Translations under genes and position numbers: made by a program
Assembly: GCA_037447655.1 (NCBI GenBank)
Contig: JBBHKE010002302.1
Span: 35,779 to 99,778, forward strand
From: Zygnema cylindricum
Lineage: Eukaryota > Streptophyta > Zygnematophyceae > Zygnematales > Zygnemataceae
Reading direction: 5' to 3'
DNA length: 64,000 nucleotides
Shown: in pieces, positions 1-11,838 of the stretch
Layout: each line of letters opens with the position of its first letter
Position numbering within the stretch: position 1 is the first letter of the stretch
Notes under the pieces: model-generated
What the model was told of the DNA's origin: nothing
Database searches by the model: none
What the model saw: the letters and a program-made list of their open reading frames with translations, nothing else

Positions 1-79
<79 letters not shown>
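1..79. repeat. (AG)n microsatellite
   Basis: An almost pure AG dinucleotide run of about 39 units reaches the left edge of the window. It lies in the TAF2 intron that follows the last exon visible here (which ends at 146), so on the gene's strand it is a CT tract within an intron. Confidence 0.95.
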
Positions 80-82
<3 letters not shown>

Positions 83-145
83 AGAGATTGATAGAGAGAG
101 TTAAACACGCCTAATATTATCAACATGGTTGAATAATTCTGGTAC

Positions 146-3100
146 CTCTGGGGAGCATAAGGCAAGAGCTGCAGCAGCCTCTGCCCGAACACGCCAAAAA
201 ACCTGGTTGAGATTACAACCGGATAAGTCCTTTCAGAAAGGGGTAAAACACATTCAGGTCAACACGAGGACCAGGCAAACAGATTAGTCGAATTTGGGGT
301 CGTCAAAAGTAGGTAAACCTACTTTTTCATTTGTCATACAGGCCATAAATGCATTCAAGCTTGCAAATGAAGGTCGCTTGCTTAGTGCCGCAATGGCTTC
401 GAGCTGTGCTCCAACGTCTCTCTCCCTCTCCAGTTGAGCTATCTGCAAGGCCCAAGACATAAACCTCCACCACTTTCCGGCTCCTATGTAACTAAAGAAA
501 ACCTGCCTTTTCTGCCTCCATGTTACTGAAAAGAACTTACATATGCTCCACCTATGTCACCACAGGCAGCTTCGGCTCCTGTCAATTCTCCACTCCTTCC
601 AGCAAAGCTTTCCAGCGATGAATCAGAGACAAAAACCTCTCAATGGCAGTGCGAAGTCTTGACGCTAATAGCAATACACGGTGTAGTATCCTACATGTTG
701 ACACAGACATTAGCACACATGCCAATTGGCTCCATTTACACATAGACAGCTGTCACACTCACCCACATGGCTCCTGCCTGGTGCACTTGTACATCAGCAA
801 GATATTCCCGTTCCGGATCGGCTCGCAACCATAGGAGAGGCTGGTCAGAACTGCACGACGGTGACTAAATGTTTAATGATTTTGAACAATTAACAATGTT
901 TGGATTCCAGCTAAACCTTAAGTTAACATTCCTCAATTATCGGAGGGAAAATTTGTCTAATTTTTCAGTTTTGTCTGTGACTCACATCAAGACAGCATAC
1001 CTGAGTTAGGATCATTTGCACCGGTTTTGTGTTCACATTGATGACAGACTGCTCGCCAAACATTAAGTTAACATTCCTATTACATTCCTAAATTATCGGA
1101 AGAAACATTGTCAATTTTTTTAGTTTTGTTGATGGCTCACATCAAGAAAACACTCTACGTTAAGGTCCATCGTGCACCGGTTTATGTTCACATTAATGAC
1201 GGGTTGGAGAGACTTACTTTGGTTTACTGGTCTCGGGCGCTGGCTGAGATCCGTCCACTCCATCATCATCAGGCTGACTCATATCTGCTTTTGCAGCTTG
1301 TCCTTTCTTTGGGACGCTCTTTCTTGAGGGCAGACGGGAGTGACATGGCAACTCTATAAGAAGACAGGGATCCCCTCCCAAAGGGACACACGCATGGTCA
1401 CATGGTCCCTCTGCCTCGTGAAGTCGAATTGTCATCATTCCCGCATCCTGGGCACCCTCGCCGACTATGGCTGCCTCCCTCTTTACTGCCACTTCCACCA
1501 CACTTCGACGCCTCACAAAAGTATAGGCCATTCTGTTTTCATGCCACCATTAGTCTCCTCTTGTGCCCATCAGTGGTTTGTGGCTTTACATGAGGAGCAT
1601 AACACCGGAAGATTATGACTTAGTATTAATGTTCCCCTTAATGACTTATTAATGACTTGGCAATATTTGAATGCACTTACATGTTCCCCTTTAAAAGCTT
1701 AAACAAGTGGTAGACAAATCTGAAGCAATTGTTCCTAATAGGAGAGAGACAGCTTGCACTCCAGCCATGTAACCAATGCTTCCCGTGGTCCAAATGATAG
1801 ACATTACGACAGTCGCACTCACAGAACAACTGACAGGAATACCGAGAAAACCATTTACAGCTTTCTGACCATTATAAGTCCCAGTCAAAGAAGCCGGTGC
1901 AGGCAATACCAGCTTATAAAAACAGGGAAGCTACACTGCTCGTAGTTATTAGTGTGAAGGAATCATTAGTGGAAATGCGGAATTAGAATGTGGAATACAA
2001 ATTTAATGTAGGATGACATTGCGACTTGCAGTCCACTCCCTTAACAAGTGTTATTAACACTAGCTTGTGTTTTTTGGTCAAAGAAATGGCAAACGAATCA
2101 GTGTTATCAACTCTAATATTGATGGGCAGTGTAGCCTCACCGTAAACGAGGACATCCTGGAGCCTCCACCCAGCGTGGAAAAAACTCCTTCAATATGGGA
2201 CGTTCCAAATTGCCATGTTTGTTTGCCAAGTGGCGGAACTGCATCCTTCCCCAAAGAACCATCAGCTAACAATAATCTAAGGACAATCTATGCGATTACC
2301 TCATAATGCAGAGCATAAAACTCACGAGGTACCAATTTTTGACCCCTGATAACTACAAAGTGTCGTGACTGTAAATCCATAGTTGGACAGCCTCAGCAGT
2401 GAACAAATGGTATTGGTTTTAGGGGTTTGGCTATGGCCTGCCTCTAAAAGCTGTCTTTTCGGTTGACACCTAATTCATAATATAGTGTGACTTGACGGGG
2501 TTCACTTCACGCATAAAAGATTACGTAGTAAGACAAATTGGAGAGATAAACTTATAGACAGCATCACAACTCTAACCTTATCACATACAACTTTGCCCAT
2601 GCTTCGTATAGAAAGTACTGTGACTGAAGAAAAACCAATTCAACAGACTCGACTTCCAGCATTTCCCACAAATGTTCAACAGCTTTTTGGAGAGAAAGAG
2701 CACAAATTCCAACAACCTCCAAACTCCATCCTTTTCGCATGATGTCAAAATGCGACCTGAAGAAGAAAAGGTTGACAGAATCACACTGTATAACATGTCA
2801 CAAACTGCAAACCACCTGTGAATATCAATGACCTCCGAACCACCCTCAGAGGATATTCAAGACAACCAAAGGAAATAAAACTGGCCATGAAAAGAGGAAC
2901 TCACTTCTCTCGTGCTTAATGTTCGAACCTGCCGAACAGAGCCCTGTGCTCTTAGAACAATGCGCTGCAAAACCTGTTACAATATGAGGGAGCAGAGAGT
3001 GCAAAGAGTTTAGTTTTTTTTTTGTGCAAAGAGTTAACAAAAAGGCAAATGGAATGTCTTACATGAACCATCCATACAACATCAACTGACGTTGTTATAA

Positions 3101-6100
3101 GATGCTGGCCACCGCTATGAGTGTTAAACGTTTTTCAGCATTTAATGCGATTAACTTTATGTTCAAACGTCGGATTTCCTTTTTAAGACAATCAATCGAA
3201 AAAAAACAAACTTACCTTTCAATTGCTCCATCAAAAAACAAAATCCAACGTTTGGAAAAAAGGTTAATCCAAATATGTCTAACACTACGAAAGCGGCCAC
3301 CCTCGTCAACATATTTATTATTTTGCGTTCTGAATATTGAGCTTCTGACAACAAGTATTTCAAAAATTTGAACTGTCAGTTGTATGAAGGGATCAAGTTC
3401 AGGGAAAGTTCAAAGCTTGCTAATGGCAGGCAGTACATTGTTGTCCTAGAGAAACCTGGCATGCATTTTTCAAATCTTGGAACTTTTGTCATAAATCAAG
3501 ATTAGACTAGAAAATACCCTATTTATTCAAAGTTCATAGGCCCGTCTGTCGCGGCAATAGCGATGAGCAGTGTAGTTCAGGTGAACGTTTCCACTGGAGT
3601 TGCCACATCATAAGGACTAAAGAGCTTGTCGTCTGTGCCATTGTTCTGCAAAAGAATTGCCAGTTGCTGCTAAATACTGAAATCAAGATAAAAAAAATTG
3701 ATCTAGGATCTAATGGAGGGTTCACGAGTTCACCTTTTGGAAAGCTTCTGGACCCATTTGCTTCTCGAGCATCTCAACCACTGCCAGCTGTCCACCACGC
3801 CATGACCCAACAAATAGTGAGCTCAAGCTTAAGTTATTTGAGCATCAAAAATAAAATCCCAAATCTTCTCATCTGAAGAACTCCGAATTGCAGTGGAAAA
3901 TATGCCAAGATAAATTCTGGCTCAAGTGTTACCGCTTTACTTACTGCCTTGCGAGTTCGTAATTTATAACCAGCATCCATAGTCTCGATTCCTTGCAGCT
4001 CTGGGCCTCCCTTGGCTGCTGCACTTAATGACGGTGCTCCTTTCACATCTGCTTCACAAACTGCTTCATTTTCCTGCATCCGTTTCCACAATCACAGCTC
4101 AAAGAATCAGCTCTGGTGATAAAGTAAAGCAAACTGTGTTGGTGGAAAGGAGTAGTTCTTGACATGAATGTTCTCGAAAGTTTGACAGCTAGAAAGAGAA
4201 GGAACAGGCGCAGGAGAAGGAGAAGAAGCAGGAGAAGAAGAAGGGGAAGGAGTAGGAGAAAGAAAGATGCAGGAGAGGTGAAGAAGAAGGAGAAGAAGCA
4301 GGAGAAGGAGAAGGGGAAAGACCAGGAGAAGGAGAAAGAGAAGGAACCAAGGAAAATTGGAATTTGAGAAATTGTCCTTAAGCCCTAAATTAGATTGGCT
4401 CTTTTGGCATAATGGCTGACGACAAGTCAAGAAACATACTCGAGCACGAGCACCTGAAAGCTGGCCTTCACACTCTCAATGGCAAACTAATTGGAAAACA
4501 AGATTTTAGCAGTAGTCCTTGTTTACAAAATGCAGTTTGTCGTGGTTTAAAACAACACACTCAGAAGAATGCTTGCGAATGTCCTGTGTGAAAATAGATT
4601 TCAAATTTATTTGTTTGAACACTGTCGGTTCATCATAGAATCAGCTTTACTCACCAAAAGCCAACTCATAGCCAATATTATCATCAATGTTCTACTTTTG
4701 TTCAGCTGATGCCAGAGAAAAATCTCATAAAATAAAGGGAGACCATAGAGAGCAGTAAAGGAAGCAATATAGATGAAGAAAAAACGCCATTATGTCTAAC
4801 CTTGTACCGTCTGTACAGTGCCTCGGTGTTGCCAAACTCCTGGGCGATATACAAATGAAGAAGGAAGCCAGCGAGTCCCTCGAGCAGCCACTCTGTGGAA
4901 AAACCAAAACGCCTTCAAAGATGTTTACAGGTGTGAAATAACAAGCTTGGACGGACTGCTTCTCAATTAGGTTCAAAAATAGGTGGAGTGTCGGCATGGA
5001 CTGAAGGAAAGGAGCTTACTATCACCAGCAGACTCAGGAGTAATAAAAACCCCAAACCATTGTTTCGCCAATGCATGGGCTTGTTTGATACGGGTGGCCA
5101 TCACCTGGCCACACCAGTCACCATGGAAAAGGCAACTAAGTCTCCTATCTGCACTGTAAGCAAATAATGCGGCAATGCTACACTACCCATCGCTGTAAGA
5201 GTCAATCCCTCTAATTCAAGTGAGCGTTTTTCGACCCAAAATGGAAAATCAGTGTTAATAACACTATTTAGTTCAGTGGTCCTTGATGAACCACGTGGCA
5301 GAACATCGTTTATTGTAGTAAACTCAAATAAGGTGTTAACGTTTATAATTCATTAATTCAAACAAAGCAGTGTAGCTTATAGAAAAACACACCTCCTCGA
5401 TGCTGGGCTCATCCGTGAGGAGGTAAGAGCTAATGATCGAGGTCGATGCTGCCACGTGGATTGATGACAAAGCAGCTGTCGCAGGAATGAAAGCTTGCTT
5501 ATAGCAACCATATGGAAATGGAGCTCCAAGGTATGCTTCAAACAGGCTGTCCCATCACACGCAAAAAAATAAAAAATAAATAAATGAAACACCTGCGAAA
5601 TTGGTTGCCGAATTAGCCTGCTCAAAATTACAGCCAGGAGGGAGGTTAAGGTCTTGACGAAACCGGTTTGTGACGCTTCATTTACCTGAAGGCTGAAGGG
5701 AGTCCCGCTACAGTTGGACGTAAAAGAGGAAAATCTTGTGGAGAGCAGAAGTGAAAGATAGAACTGTGGCCTTCACTAGAAAGGACCTCTAACGGGGCAA
5801 CCACAAGGCCAACGCGTTCTGCTGCTGTGGGAATGTTAAGCTGATAAGAATATGTCACCAGTTCCCCTTTAGAGCCCCTGCTTACCTGCCAACTCCAAAA
5901 GACAAATCAATTGGATGAGCACTAGTTCCTCCTACATGTCCTCGTAACAAAAGTATCACAAAGTTTTAGGAAGTCGGGTTTGACCAAAACTAATGGCTTT
6001 GACGACTAATGGATTTCACCAACTTCAGAACTGCATGCATAGTCCTGAAGAATCCCAAAACTGTATGATCTTCATTGAAAGACAAGAATACTCATGTGAG

Positions 6101-9100
6101 TTAATGGAATAGAGACGACAATCGGACATCCCTTCTCTACTAACCTGCTGTTAAAACATCCTGTAACTTTTGGTGTCAAACAAAGAAAAATGCTGGCATC
6201 AGTCTCCCATGGTTTATCGTTCAGTTGAATGTGGAAGTCTGGGCTAATGGAATCTAGCAAAGTGTTCAGCAAATAAGTACAACTTGGGGTTTATTCGTGC
6301 ATTCGGTTCACCTCCAAGGTTCCAGAAACACCTGAAGTGCCCATAGTTGCGTGTTCCCTATTTGGTTTCACAGCATGGCACTATGTGAAAAACATAATAT
6401 ATGCCAATCCTTTAACCGCCTCTTCTTCCTTTCCTGAGCGTCTTTGTAAGTATTATTGTGTAAAGAGCCCCCTTAACAGAGGGCGGTGCATTACAGTGGA
6501 CATTGGAAAAGGAACTGTATTAATTCAAAAAACTACATGAAGTTTGCAATCCAAAAACTGTAACAATCAAGGGCAAATGTCATCTTTTCCCGGAGGATGA
6601 AAGTTTTACCACTAGCAGAATGACCCCGCACTCATACTTTATCAGTTGAAAACATAAGAATGCCAAAGGGATATCCAGCCGCAAAACCATGCACAGATAC
6701 TCAAAATCAAGCGTATCAATGAATGAGTATTTTTGGTACCTACTCGATGCAGAAGCTTCCCGCTTGCAACTGCAGTCTTGTCAGCCTCGACAGTAATCTC
6801 GAGGTCAAAACTGCAACCGCGACCACAAATTTTTTCACCGATTGACCAACCAAGTGCATTCAGACATTCGACAATGGTCAATCCTCGACAGTTTCCTCAC
6901 ACTATGTGACATAGAATTGACACCCACACTATGTGACGTGTAGAATTGACCCACACATGTGACACGTGTAGAATTGATCCCACACAACGTGACATAGGTA
7001 GAATTTATGCCCACACTACATGACATGTGTAGAACTGATGCCCATACTACGTAACATATGTGGAATTGATCCCCACACAACGTGACATGTTTGAAATTGA
7101 TACCCACACCAAGTGACATGTATATAAATGATGGCCACACTATGTGACACGCGTGAAATTGATCCCACACTACATGACATGAGTAGGATTGATGACCACA
7201 CAACGTGACATGTTTAGAATTGATGCCCACACTAGGTAACATGTGTAGAATTGATGCCGCACTATGCGACACTTGTAGAATTGATCCCACACTACCTGAC
7301 ATGTGTAGAACTTATGCCCACACTATGTGACATGTGTGGAATCGATGCCCACCTGCTGAGGTGGAAAGCTGAGTCAACACAGGGAAACCAACAGCGAGCC
7401 CGCCTCAGTTGACTGTGAGTGTGTGCAGTAGAGCCCCAAAAATGCACTCCAGATTGAGGACTTTCCAGACTGTATTCCACTCGAATGCGCATTAACTGAG
7501 AAGCCAGACAGCCCCTGCCACCCTCTAGTGGAGTTAGCCTTCAAGATTTCCACCTGCCCTTTCATGACTTCCAAGGAAACCCCTACCCTATCTCTCCGTT
7601 ATCATATCTCTCAGGGACCTCACCCTCTCTGCATCTCCTTCCTTGTCTTCCCTCAGCTTCACCCCTCTCTTTTACAATCTCCCAGTCCCATTCCTACCAC
7701 CTCTCCCTCCCGGAACCTCACCCACCCTAACCTCTCCCACGCTCAGTTTCACTACACTTGCAAATTTTCTATAAAACCTCAAGTTTATGTTTTATCCAAA
7801 AAATGGACATGAGAATTCTTCACCCAGATAACCGCAACAGCTTTTAACAAACTCATCCCTGTGTCTTTGTGCCTTCTCGTAATCTGAAAATAGATCGCCC
7901 AACCACCTTATAAAATGCGATTTAAAACGTAGATCAAAAGGATGTCGGACTTCCAAACGTCTTTTAGAGGATAGATGCGAGAAGGAGAGGGAGAGGTAGA
8001 GGGAGAAGAGGAGAGAAAGACGGAGAGGGAGGAGAGGAAAAGGGAGAGGACGAGGGAGAGGGAGAGGGAGAGGGAGAGGGCGAGGGCGAGGCGAGGGAGA
8101 GGGAGAGGGAGAGGGAGAGGGAGAGGGATAGGGTACCTCTGCTGACTGGCTCTCAGTCGAACCCAGTCTCCCTCGTCCCTCCGGTAAACTATAGCTATCA
8201 GGCAGGTATATTAAGAGCTCCGGAGGTTGCTCCGCCTCCAAAGCTCCCAAGTAGACCTCGTGAGCGACGTCTGCTGCCTGTGAGGCGGAAAATACGTTTC
8301 CATGGAAAGACTCCAGTGGCCTCGTACTGAGAGTGAATTCTACCGGTGTGTCTTCGACTGATATGGAGTGGATAAGCAGGTTGCGAGCGTGGAGGCTCAC
8401 GGTTCGGTCCGTACCAGCGGCAGGAGGCGGAAGCCATAGCTCTGCAAGGCTGCGGAAAGGCCAAAGGGGTTTTTCATAGATTTTATTTAGGATTTCCCTT
8501 GGTTGTAATAGGGGTTTCAAGGTTGTTCAGGGTTTAATCGTGTTTTTCAGTGTTTTTTTGGGTTTTTAAGGCTTTCTAGGGTCTTTCAGGTTTTTCAGGT
8601 ATAATGGGATTTTTAGCGTTTTTCGAGTTTATTAAGATATAGTAGGATTTTCTAAGGTTTTGTAGGGTTTTCGCGGGTGTTTAAGGTTTTTTGGGGTTTT
8701 CTAGCAAACAAAATGTTGGGTTTAGATTGTGAGGAAAACTGGCTGGTGGGGAAATCTACCTCATTTTTCTCTTAAAAAGGAAAGAAATGCAAGAAACTAT
8801 ATTGAATTGTTAAATAATTAAAGGAAGTCACAAACCTTCGCAATCAAGTTTACCAGAATTGAGGATATTTGCATAGAACTTAGAAAGAGTGTACATTTCG
8901 GGTTAACAAAAGGTTATCAAGAAAGTCACATTTTTTTGGGAGGTATGCAAGGGTTCATTTTTTTTGAAATGTGATATTCCGAACAACGGAATCAACTGAA
9001 TAATGTTTCAATTTTTGATTCCAAAATCGGTCGATTTCGCAATGACTGCTGATTTTTTGAATGGCTTCATTTCCAAACACACCAAGTTTGCAGGAAAACA

Positions 9101-9259
9101 AGCAAAATATTGCAAGCAAAGGTCTATAAATACCAAAAGAAGCAGTGAGAGCGAGGGGGAGAAGGAAAAAGTTTGAAAAGAGTACCCGGCGAGACGCTTC
9201 TGTGCGGTGTCTATTCGGAGCACAAGCTTTACATGGCGGACATCAGCAAGCGAGGTCAT
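146..9259 (-). CDS. TAF2: TAF2, TFIID subunit 2 (5' 16 exons, 3' end outside window)
   Basis: TAF2 is a TFIID scaffold subunit that binds core-promoter DNA in the nucleus. Its N-terminal half has an M1-aminopeptidase fold without activity. Exons, 5' to 3' on the minus strand: 9259-9186, 8449-8137, 7495-7353, 6810-6740, 5866-5686, 5546-5393, 5104-5020, 4892-4801, 4073-3945, 3787-3734, 2964-2905, 2238-2141, 1532-1218, 850-763, 442-323, 202-146. All have GT/AG borders and matching phase, and total 2034 nt (678 codons). Recognisable plant TAF2 blocks, in order, are [79 protein letters not shown] and [12 protein letters not shown]. In AHALAK (about residues 321-326) the HExxH zinc motif is lost, as in other TAF2 proteins. 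The start codon was chosen because the second exon joins it in frame. The weakest borders are exons 1/2 and 4/5. The C-terminal repeats continue past position 1. Confidence 0.93.
1533..2140 (-). other. TAF2 intron 12 and other longer introns: no gene content
   Basis: TAF2 introns longer than 300 bases are 9185-8450, 8136-7496, 7352-6811, 6739-5867, 4800-4074, 3733-2965, 2904-2239, 2140-1533, 1217-851 and 762-443. Apart from the repeats listed separately, I see no coding exon or RNA gene in them. Short open frames inside them, for example around 2600-2760 on the minus strand, show no TAF2 similarity and fall between well-supported exons. Confidence 0.6.
4180..4360. repeat. Purine-rich GA/GAA low-complexity tract
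   Basis: A long run of GGAGAA and GAAGAAG words on the plus strand, inside the TAF2 intron between exons ending at 4801 and starting at 4073. On the gene strand it is a pyrimidine tract. It produces lysine/arginine-rich or leucine/serine-rich spurious frames on the two strands. Confidence 0.85.
6897..7352. repeat. 31-bp minisatellite filling a TAF2 intron up to the splice donor
   Basis: About 15 degenerate copies of a unit near 31 bp. Each contains a CACACTA-like start, a GTGACATGTG-like core and an AGAATTGATGCC-like end. The array starts about 85 bp beyond the acceptor side (exon start 6810) and runs to the 5' splice donor of the exon ending at 7353, so it makes up most of a 542-bp intron. 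Its near-multiple-of-three period gives a 155-codon minus-strand open frame of repeated HVTLCG-like words, which I consider non-coding. Confidence 0.9.
7975..8131. repeat. (GGGAGA)n purine tract beside a TAF2 splice donor
   Basis: GGGAGA/GGGCGA hexamer repeats on the plus strand, starting six bases inside the intron that follows the exon ending at 8137. Read on the gene strand it keeps the exon's frame open as a proline/serine-rich stretch, which explains a 242-codon open frame. The AG|GTACCC donor and the phase match to the next exon argue that it is intronic. Confidence 0.85.
8520..8705. repeat. Degenerate GGGTTTTTCAG-type repeat in TAF2 intron 1
   Basis: A T/G-rich run with many GGGTTTTT and TTTCAGGTTTT words. 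Some resemble the plant telomere word TTTAGGG, but the period is irregular. It lies within the first TAF2 intron (9185-8450). I treat it as simple-sequence expansion, not a telomeric remnant. Confidence 0.6.
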
Positions 9260-9292
9260 GGCAGGCCCATGCCTCTACTTTCTTCCGGTCAT
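9256..9292 (-). promoter_or_regulatory. Two tiny upstream ORFs before the TAF2 start
   Basis: On the gene strand, ATGACCGGAAGAAAGTAG (9292-9275) codes for five residues. ATGGGCCTGCCATGA (9270-9256) codes for four residues and ends in TGA that overlaps the TAF2 start codon as ATGA (9259-9256). If the transcript starts upstream of 9292, both would be in the 5' leader and could dampen translation or permit termination-reinitiation. The transcript start is not visible, so their relevance is inferred. Confidence 0.5.
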
Positions 9293-9295
9293 GAG

Positions 9296-9304
9296 AAACC
9301 CTAA
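9296..9304 (+). promoter_or_regulatory. Telo-box-like AAACCCTAA near the TAF2 5' end
   Basis: AAACCCTAA sits 37 bases upstream of the TAF2 ATG (on the opposite strand). The telo-box (AAACCCTA) is a known plant promoter/leader element of housekeeping and translation-related genes. A single match this short could be chance; the position is what makes it plausible. Confidence 0.45.
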
Positions 9305-9418
9305 TCGCCCGTATGCGTAGATCAATGTCGTACCATCATGTTGCACATGAGTACAGTACAGTACCATACATCCATGGTTTTAACTTTTTAACTTTAAAAA
9401 TGTATGCAGTAAAACTAA

Positions 9419-10964
9419 GGGTGCGTCTCCATGTACTTGAAACTTAGAGAATTTACTTTGTATTTTAGCGCAGATCCGGTGGACCCGGATTTCGGGTCTC
9501 CCTATGTGTACCAAACGAAGTTATCACTTAAGGGCATGACGATTGTATACGTCGACAATGCCCGTGACGGCTGTCGACAGTGTACAATCTGTGATGACGC
9601 ACGTTATTTTTTGTAACTGGTTGTGACGTCGCATGACTTTTCGTGACATTGTAGACGTATTGCCATCCAGCCTGTGCCCTTTTACGGTTGAAGAAGATGC
9701 ACTTTGCCTTTGTGTCTCGTGTCCGCTCGATGTGAAATGGCATCGGATCTTGAGATCCCTAGCGAAATAAAATCCGTACTAGGCCCAAACGGACAAAACC
9801 AAACAAATTGTGAACTTTGCTTTGTCGTACCTGAACGCAAACGGACAAAACATAGCGGATCGTGCACTTTTCGTCGTGCTTGAATTTTTATAAAATTTCT
9901 TGAAACAAATTTACACGTGCGACTATGTGTTTCTATTTGTTTTTCGAAAATTCTTTGTTTTAAAACACATCTTCCCTTTGTTTAAAATAAAAGTTTGAAG
10001 ATGACGTTTTTTGGCGTGGCCGTGGGTCGAAGAACACAAAACGACAACATGTAGTACATCTTAAATTCGACGATGACGCAAAATGTACTTCTCATTTTCT
10101 CTATTTTTTTGTACGGTTGAGACTTACGCGGTACGACTCTAAGTTTTACAGCAAAACGACAGAAAAAAACCCTTACTTAGGGTGTGTCCCCATGGGCATA
10201 AGTAAGGGTTTCTTTCTGTCGTTTTCTTGTAAAACTTAGCGTCGTACTGCCTAAGTTCCAACCGTACGAAGGAATCGCAAATTTGTAGAGTACAATTTGC
10301 GTCACCCTCGAACTTAGGATGTACGAAAAATTGTCGTCTTGTGTTTTTCGACCCACTTCGACGACAAAAAACGTCATCTTCAACCTTATCTTTAAAACAC
10401 ATGCGCGATGTGTTTTAAAACTAGGGATTTTACATAAACAAATAGGAACACATATTCGCACTTGCCGTAATTTTTGAAGTATTTCACACGATTTTCAAAG
10501 ACAAAGGAAAGTACGGAAGTCGCTATGTTTTGTCCGTTTGCATTTAATACGACAAATAAAATTACACAATTTGTTAGGTTTTGTCCGTTTTCGTCCAGTA
10601 CGGATTTTTTTTTTGCAGGGGTCTCGAAATTTCGATGCCATTTCACGTCGACCGGACAGGAGACGCAAAGGCAAATTGCAACTTCTTCAACCGTGAAACG
10701 GTACAGGGTGGAAGGAGGTACGTCTACAATGTCACGGTAAGACATGCGACGTCACACAAGCAGTTCCAAAAAATAACGTCCGACAACACAGATTGTAGAC
10801 GTTGACAACCGTCACAGGTATTGTCGACGTATACAATCGTCACAAACATAACTTACGATACGTTCTTACACATAGGGACACTTGAAAACCGGGCCCGCTG
10901 GATCCGCGCTAAAATACAAAGTAAGTTCGCTAAGTTACAAGTACATGGGGACATAGACGCACCT
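9419..10964. mobile_element. 1.5-kb foldback (inverted-repeat) element upstream of TAF2
   Basis: The left half and the reverse complement of the right half run in parallel along almost their whole length. Shared landmarks include GTGCGTCT at both tips, TACTTTGTATTTTAGCGC, CCTATGTGTA, ACGTCGACAAT, GTGAAATGGCATCG and ACGGACAAAAC. The centre is near 10190, where short arms (ACCCTTACTTA / TAAGTAAGGGT) close on a small loop. Direct TAA copies flank it (9416-9418 and 10965-10967). A three-base TAA duplication with GGGTGCG-type ends suits PIF/Harbinger-derived MITEs, but the class is inferred. No transposase is recognised. Its RNA would fold into a hairpin with about 770-bp arms. Confidence 0.8.
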
Positions 10965-11040
10965 TAAGAGGAGTAATACATCGACCATCTGTAATCCTCT
11001 ATATCGACCATCTTACGCGATTGGTCAACGAAATTGAGTA

Positions 11041-11213
11041 CACCGTGAATTGCTATGCCTATTAGCGTCAATGACTCTTATTGCGGTACCCCGTTTTTTT
11101 ATCCAAATTCTCAAATACAATTAATAAAAACCCTTCCCAAATAGCGTTAATTAAGCTATTTGTTTCATTACGCTATCTATTTCTAAACGCTGCGGTAATA
11201 GCGATTCACGGTG
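11041..11213. mobile_element. Small TIR element (MITE), TA target duplication
   Basis: CACCGTGAATTGCTAT at the left end matches the reverse complement of ATAGCGATTCACGGTG at the right end with one mismatch. TA lies immediately outside both ends. Length is 173 bp with no coding capacity. The TA duplication and size suit a Tc1/mariner-Stowaway-type MITE, although the terminal sequence is not the classic Stowaway CTCCCTC. Confidence 0.7.
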
Positions 11214-11424
11214 TACAGTAGCGAGGCGACAACGTACTCCAAAAAAAACATTGATAGTCATTAGAAACGAATATTTTGGTTCAGTTTTGTGCCCGGACGG
11301 TTAGGGGAGCTAGGTGTACTTGCGTACCAAGTCATCTTTCAACAAAACTTTTGTACTCTTTGCATGTGAGAAAGGGCGGGAAACAACGAAGCAGAAAGGA
11401 TGGCAAGAATAACGTGACGAAAAT

Positions 11425-11548
11425 GTTGCCGGAAATAGTGTGACGGAAGAGCATTGCCAGAAATAGCGTGACGACAGAGCATTGCCAGAAATAGTGTGAC
11501 GAAAGAGCGCTGCCAGAAACAGCGTGACGAAAGAGCGTTACGAAATAA
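11425..11548. repeat. 28-bp tandem repeat, about 4.5 copies
   Basis: Successive copies of GAAATAGTGTGACGAAAGAG followed by CATTGCCA, each differing at a few positions. A 99-codon minus-strand open frame over it is a by-product of the repeat. Confidence 0.8.
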
Positions 11549-11799
11549 CTTTTGGATTTTCGGTTGTAGCGTTCGAACTCCGAAGGTACATATCATGTGC
11601 AAATTTTGAGAATTCACCGTGACACGTACCTTTGTCATCCACCGTATCGCGACTCTTCAATTTCTATAATTAACTAGAGGTGGGTAGTCAACAAACATGT
11701 TTCAAGCATAACACGCCCCAAATATAATTAATATGCGCACGGAAAAAAAAATCAAGAGTTTATAAAATGCGTTGACTCACTTTGACTTTATCTTAAAAA

Positions 11800-11838
11800 A
11801 AAAATAAAAAATATATATATATATATATATATATATAA
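11800..11838. repeat. A-rich and (TA)n microsatellite
   Basis: An A-rich stretch passes into about 13 TA units. Confidence 0.9.

Noticed and set aside
2590-2770. About 60-codon open frame on the minus strand in the TAF2 intron 2904-2239
   Set aside because: No match to TAF2, and the exons on both sides join in phase without it.
3590-3650. Exon-like stretch [17 protein letters not shown] between TAF2 exons 10 and 11
   Set aside because: The exon at 2964-2905 ([20 protein letters not shown]) joins exon 10 in phase and matches plant TAF2 better.
4164-4367. Lys/Arg-rich plus-strand open frame
   Set aside because: Low-complexity GA tract in an intron.
6835-7302. 155-codon minus-strand open frame with repeated HVTLCG-like words
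   Set aside because: Created by the 31-bp minisatellite inside a TAF2 intron; no start context and no known family.
7792-8520. 242-codon minus-strand open frame ending in a P/S/L-rich tail
   Set aside because: Only 8449-8137 is TAF2 exon 2. The tail is the (GGGAGA)n tract past an AG|GTACCC donor, and the head is intron 1.
8520-8705. Interstitial telomere repeat
   Set aside because: GGGTTTTT words lack a regular 7-bp TTTAGGG period; more likely simple-sequence expansion.
11339-11638. 99-codon minus-strand frame
   Set aside because: By-product of the 28-bp tandem repeat.
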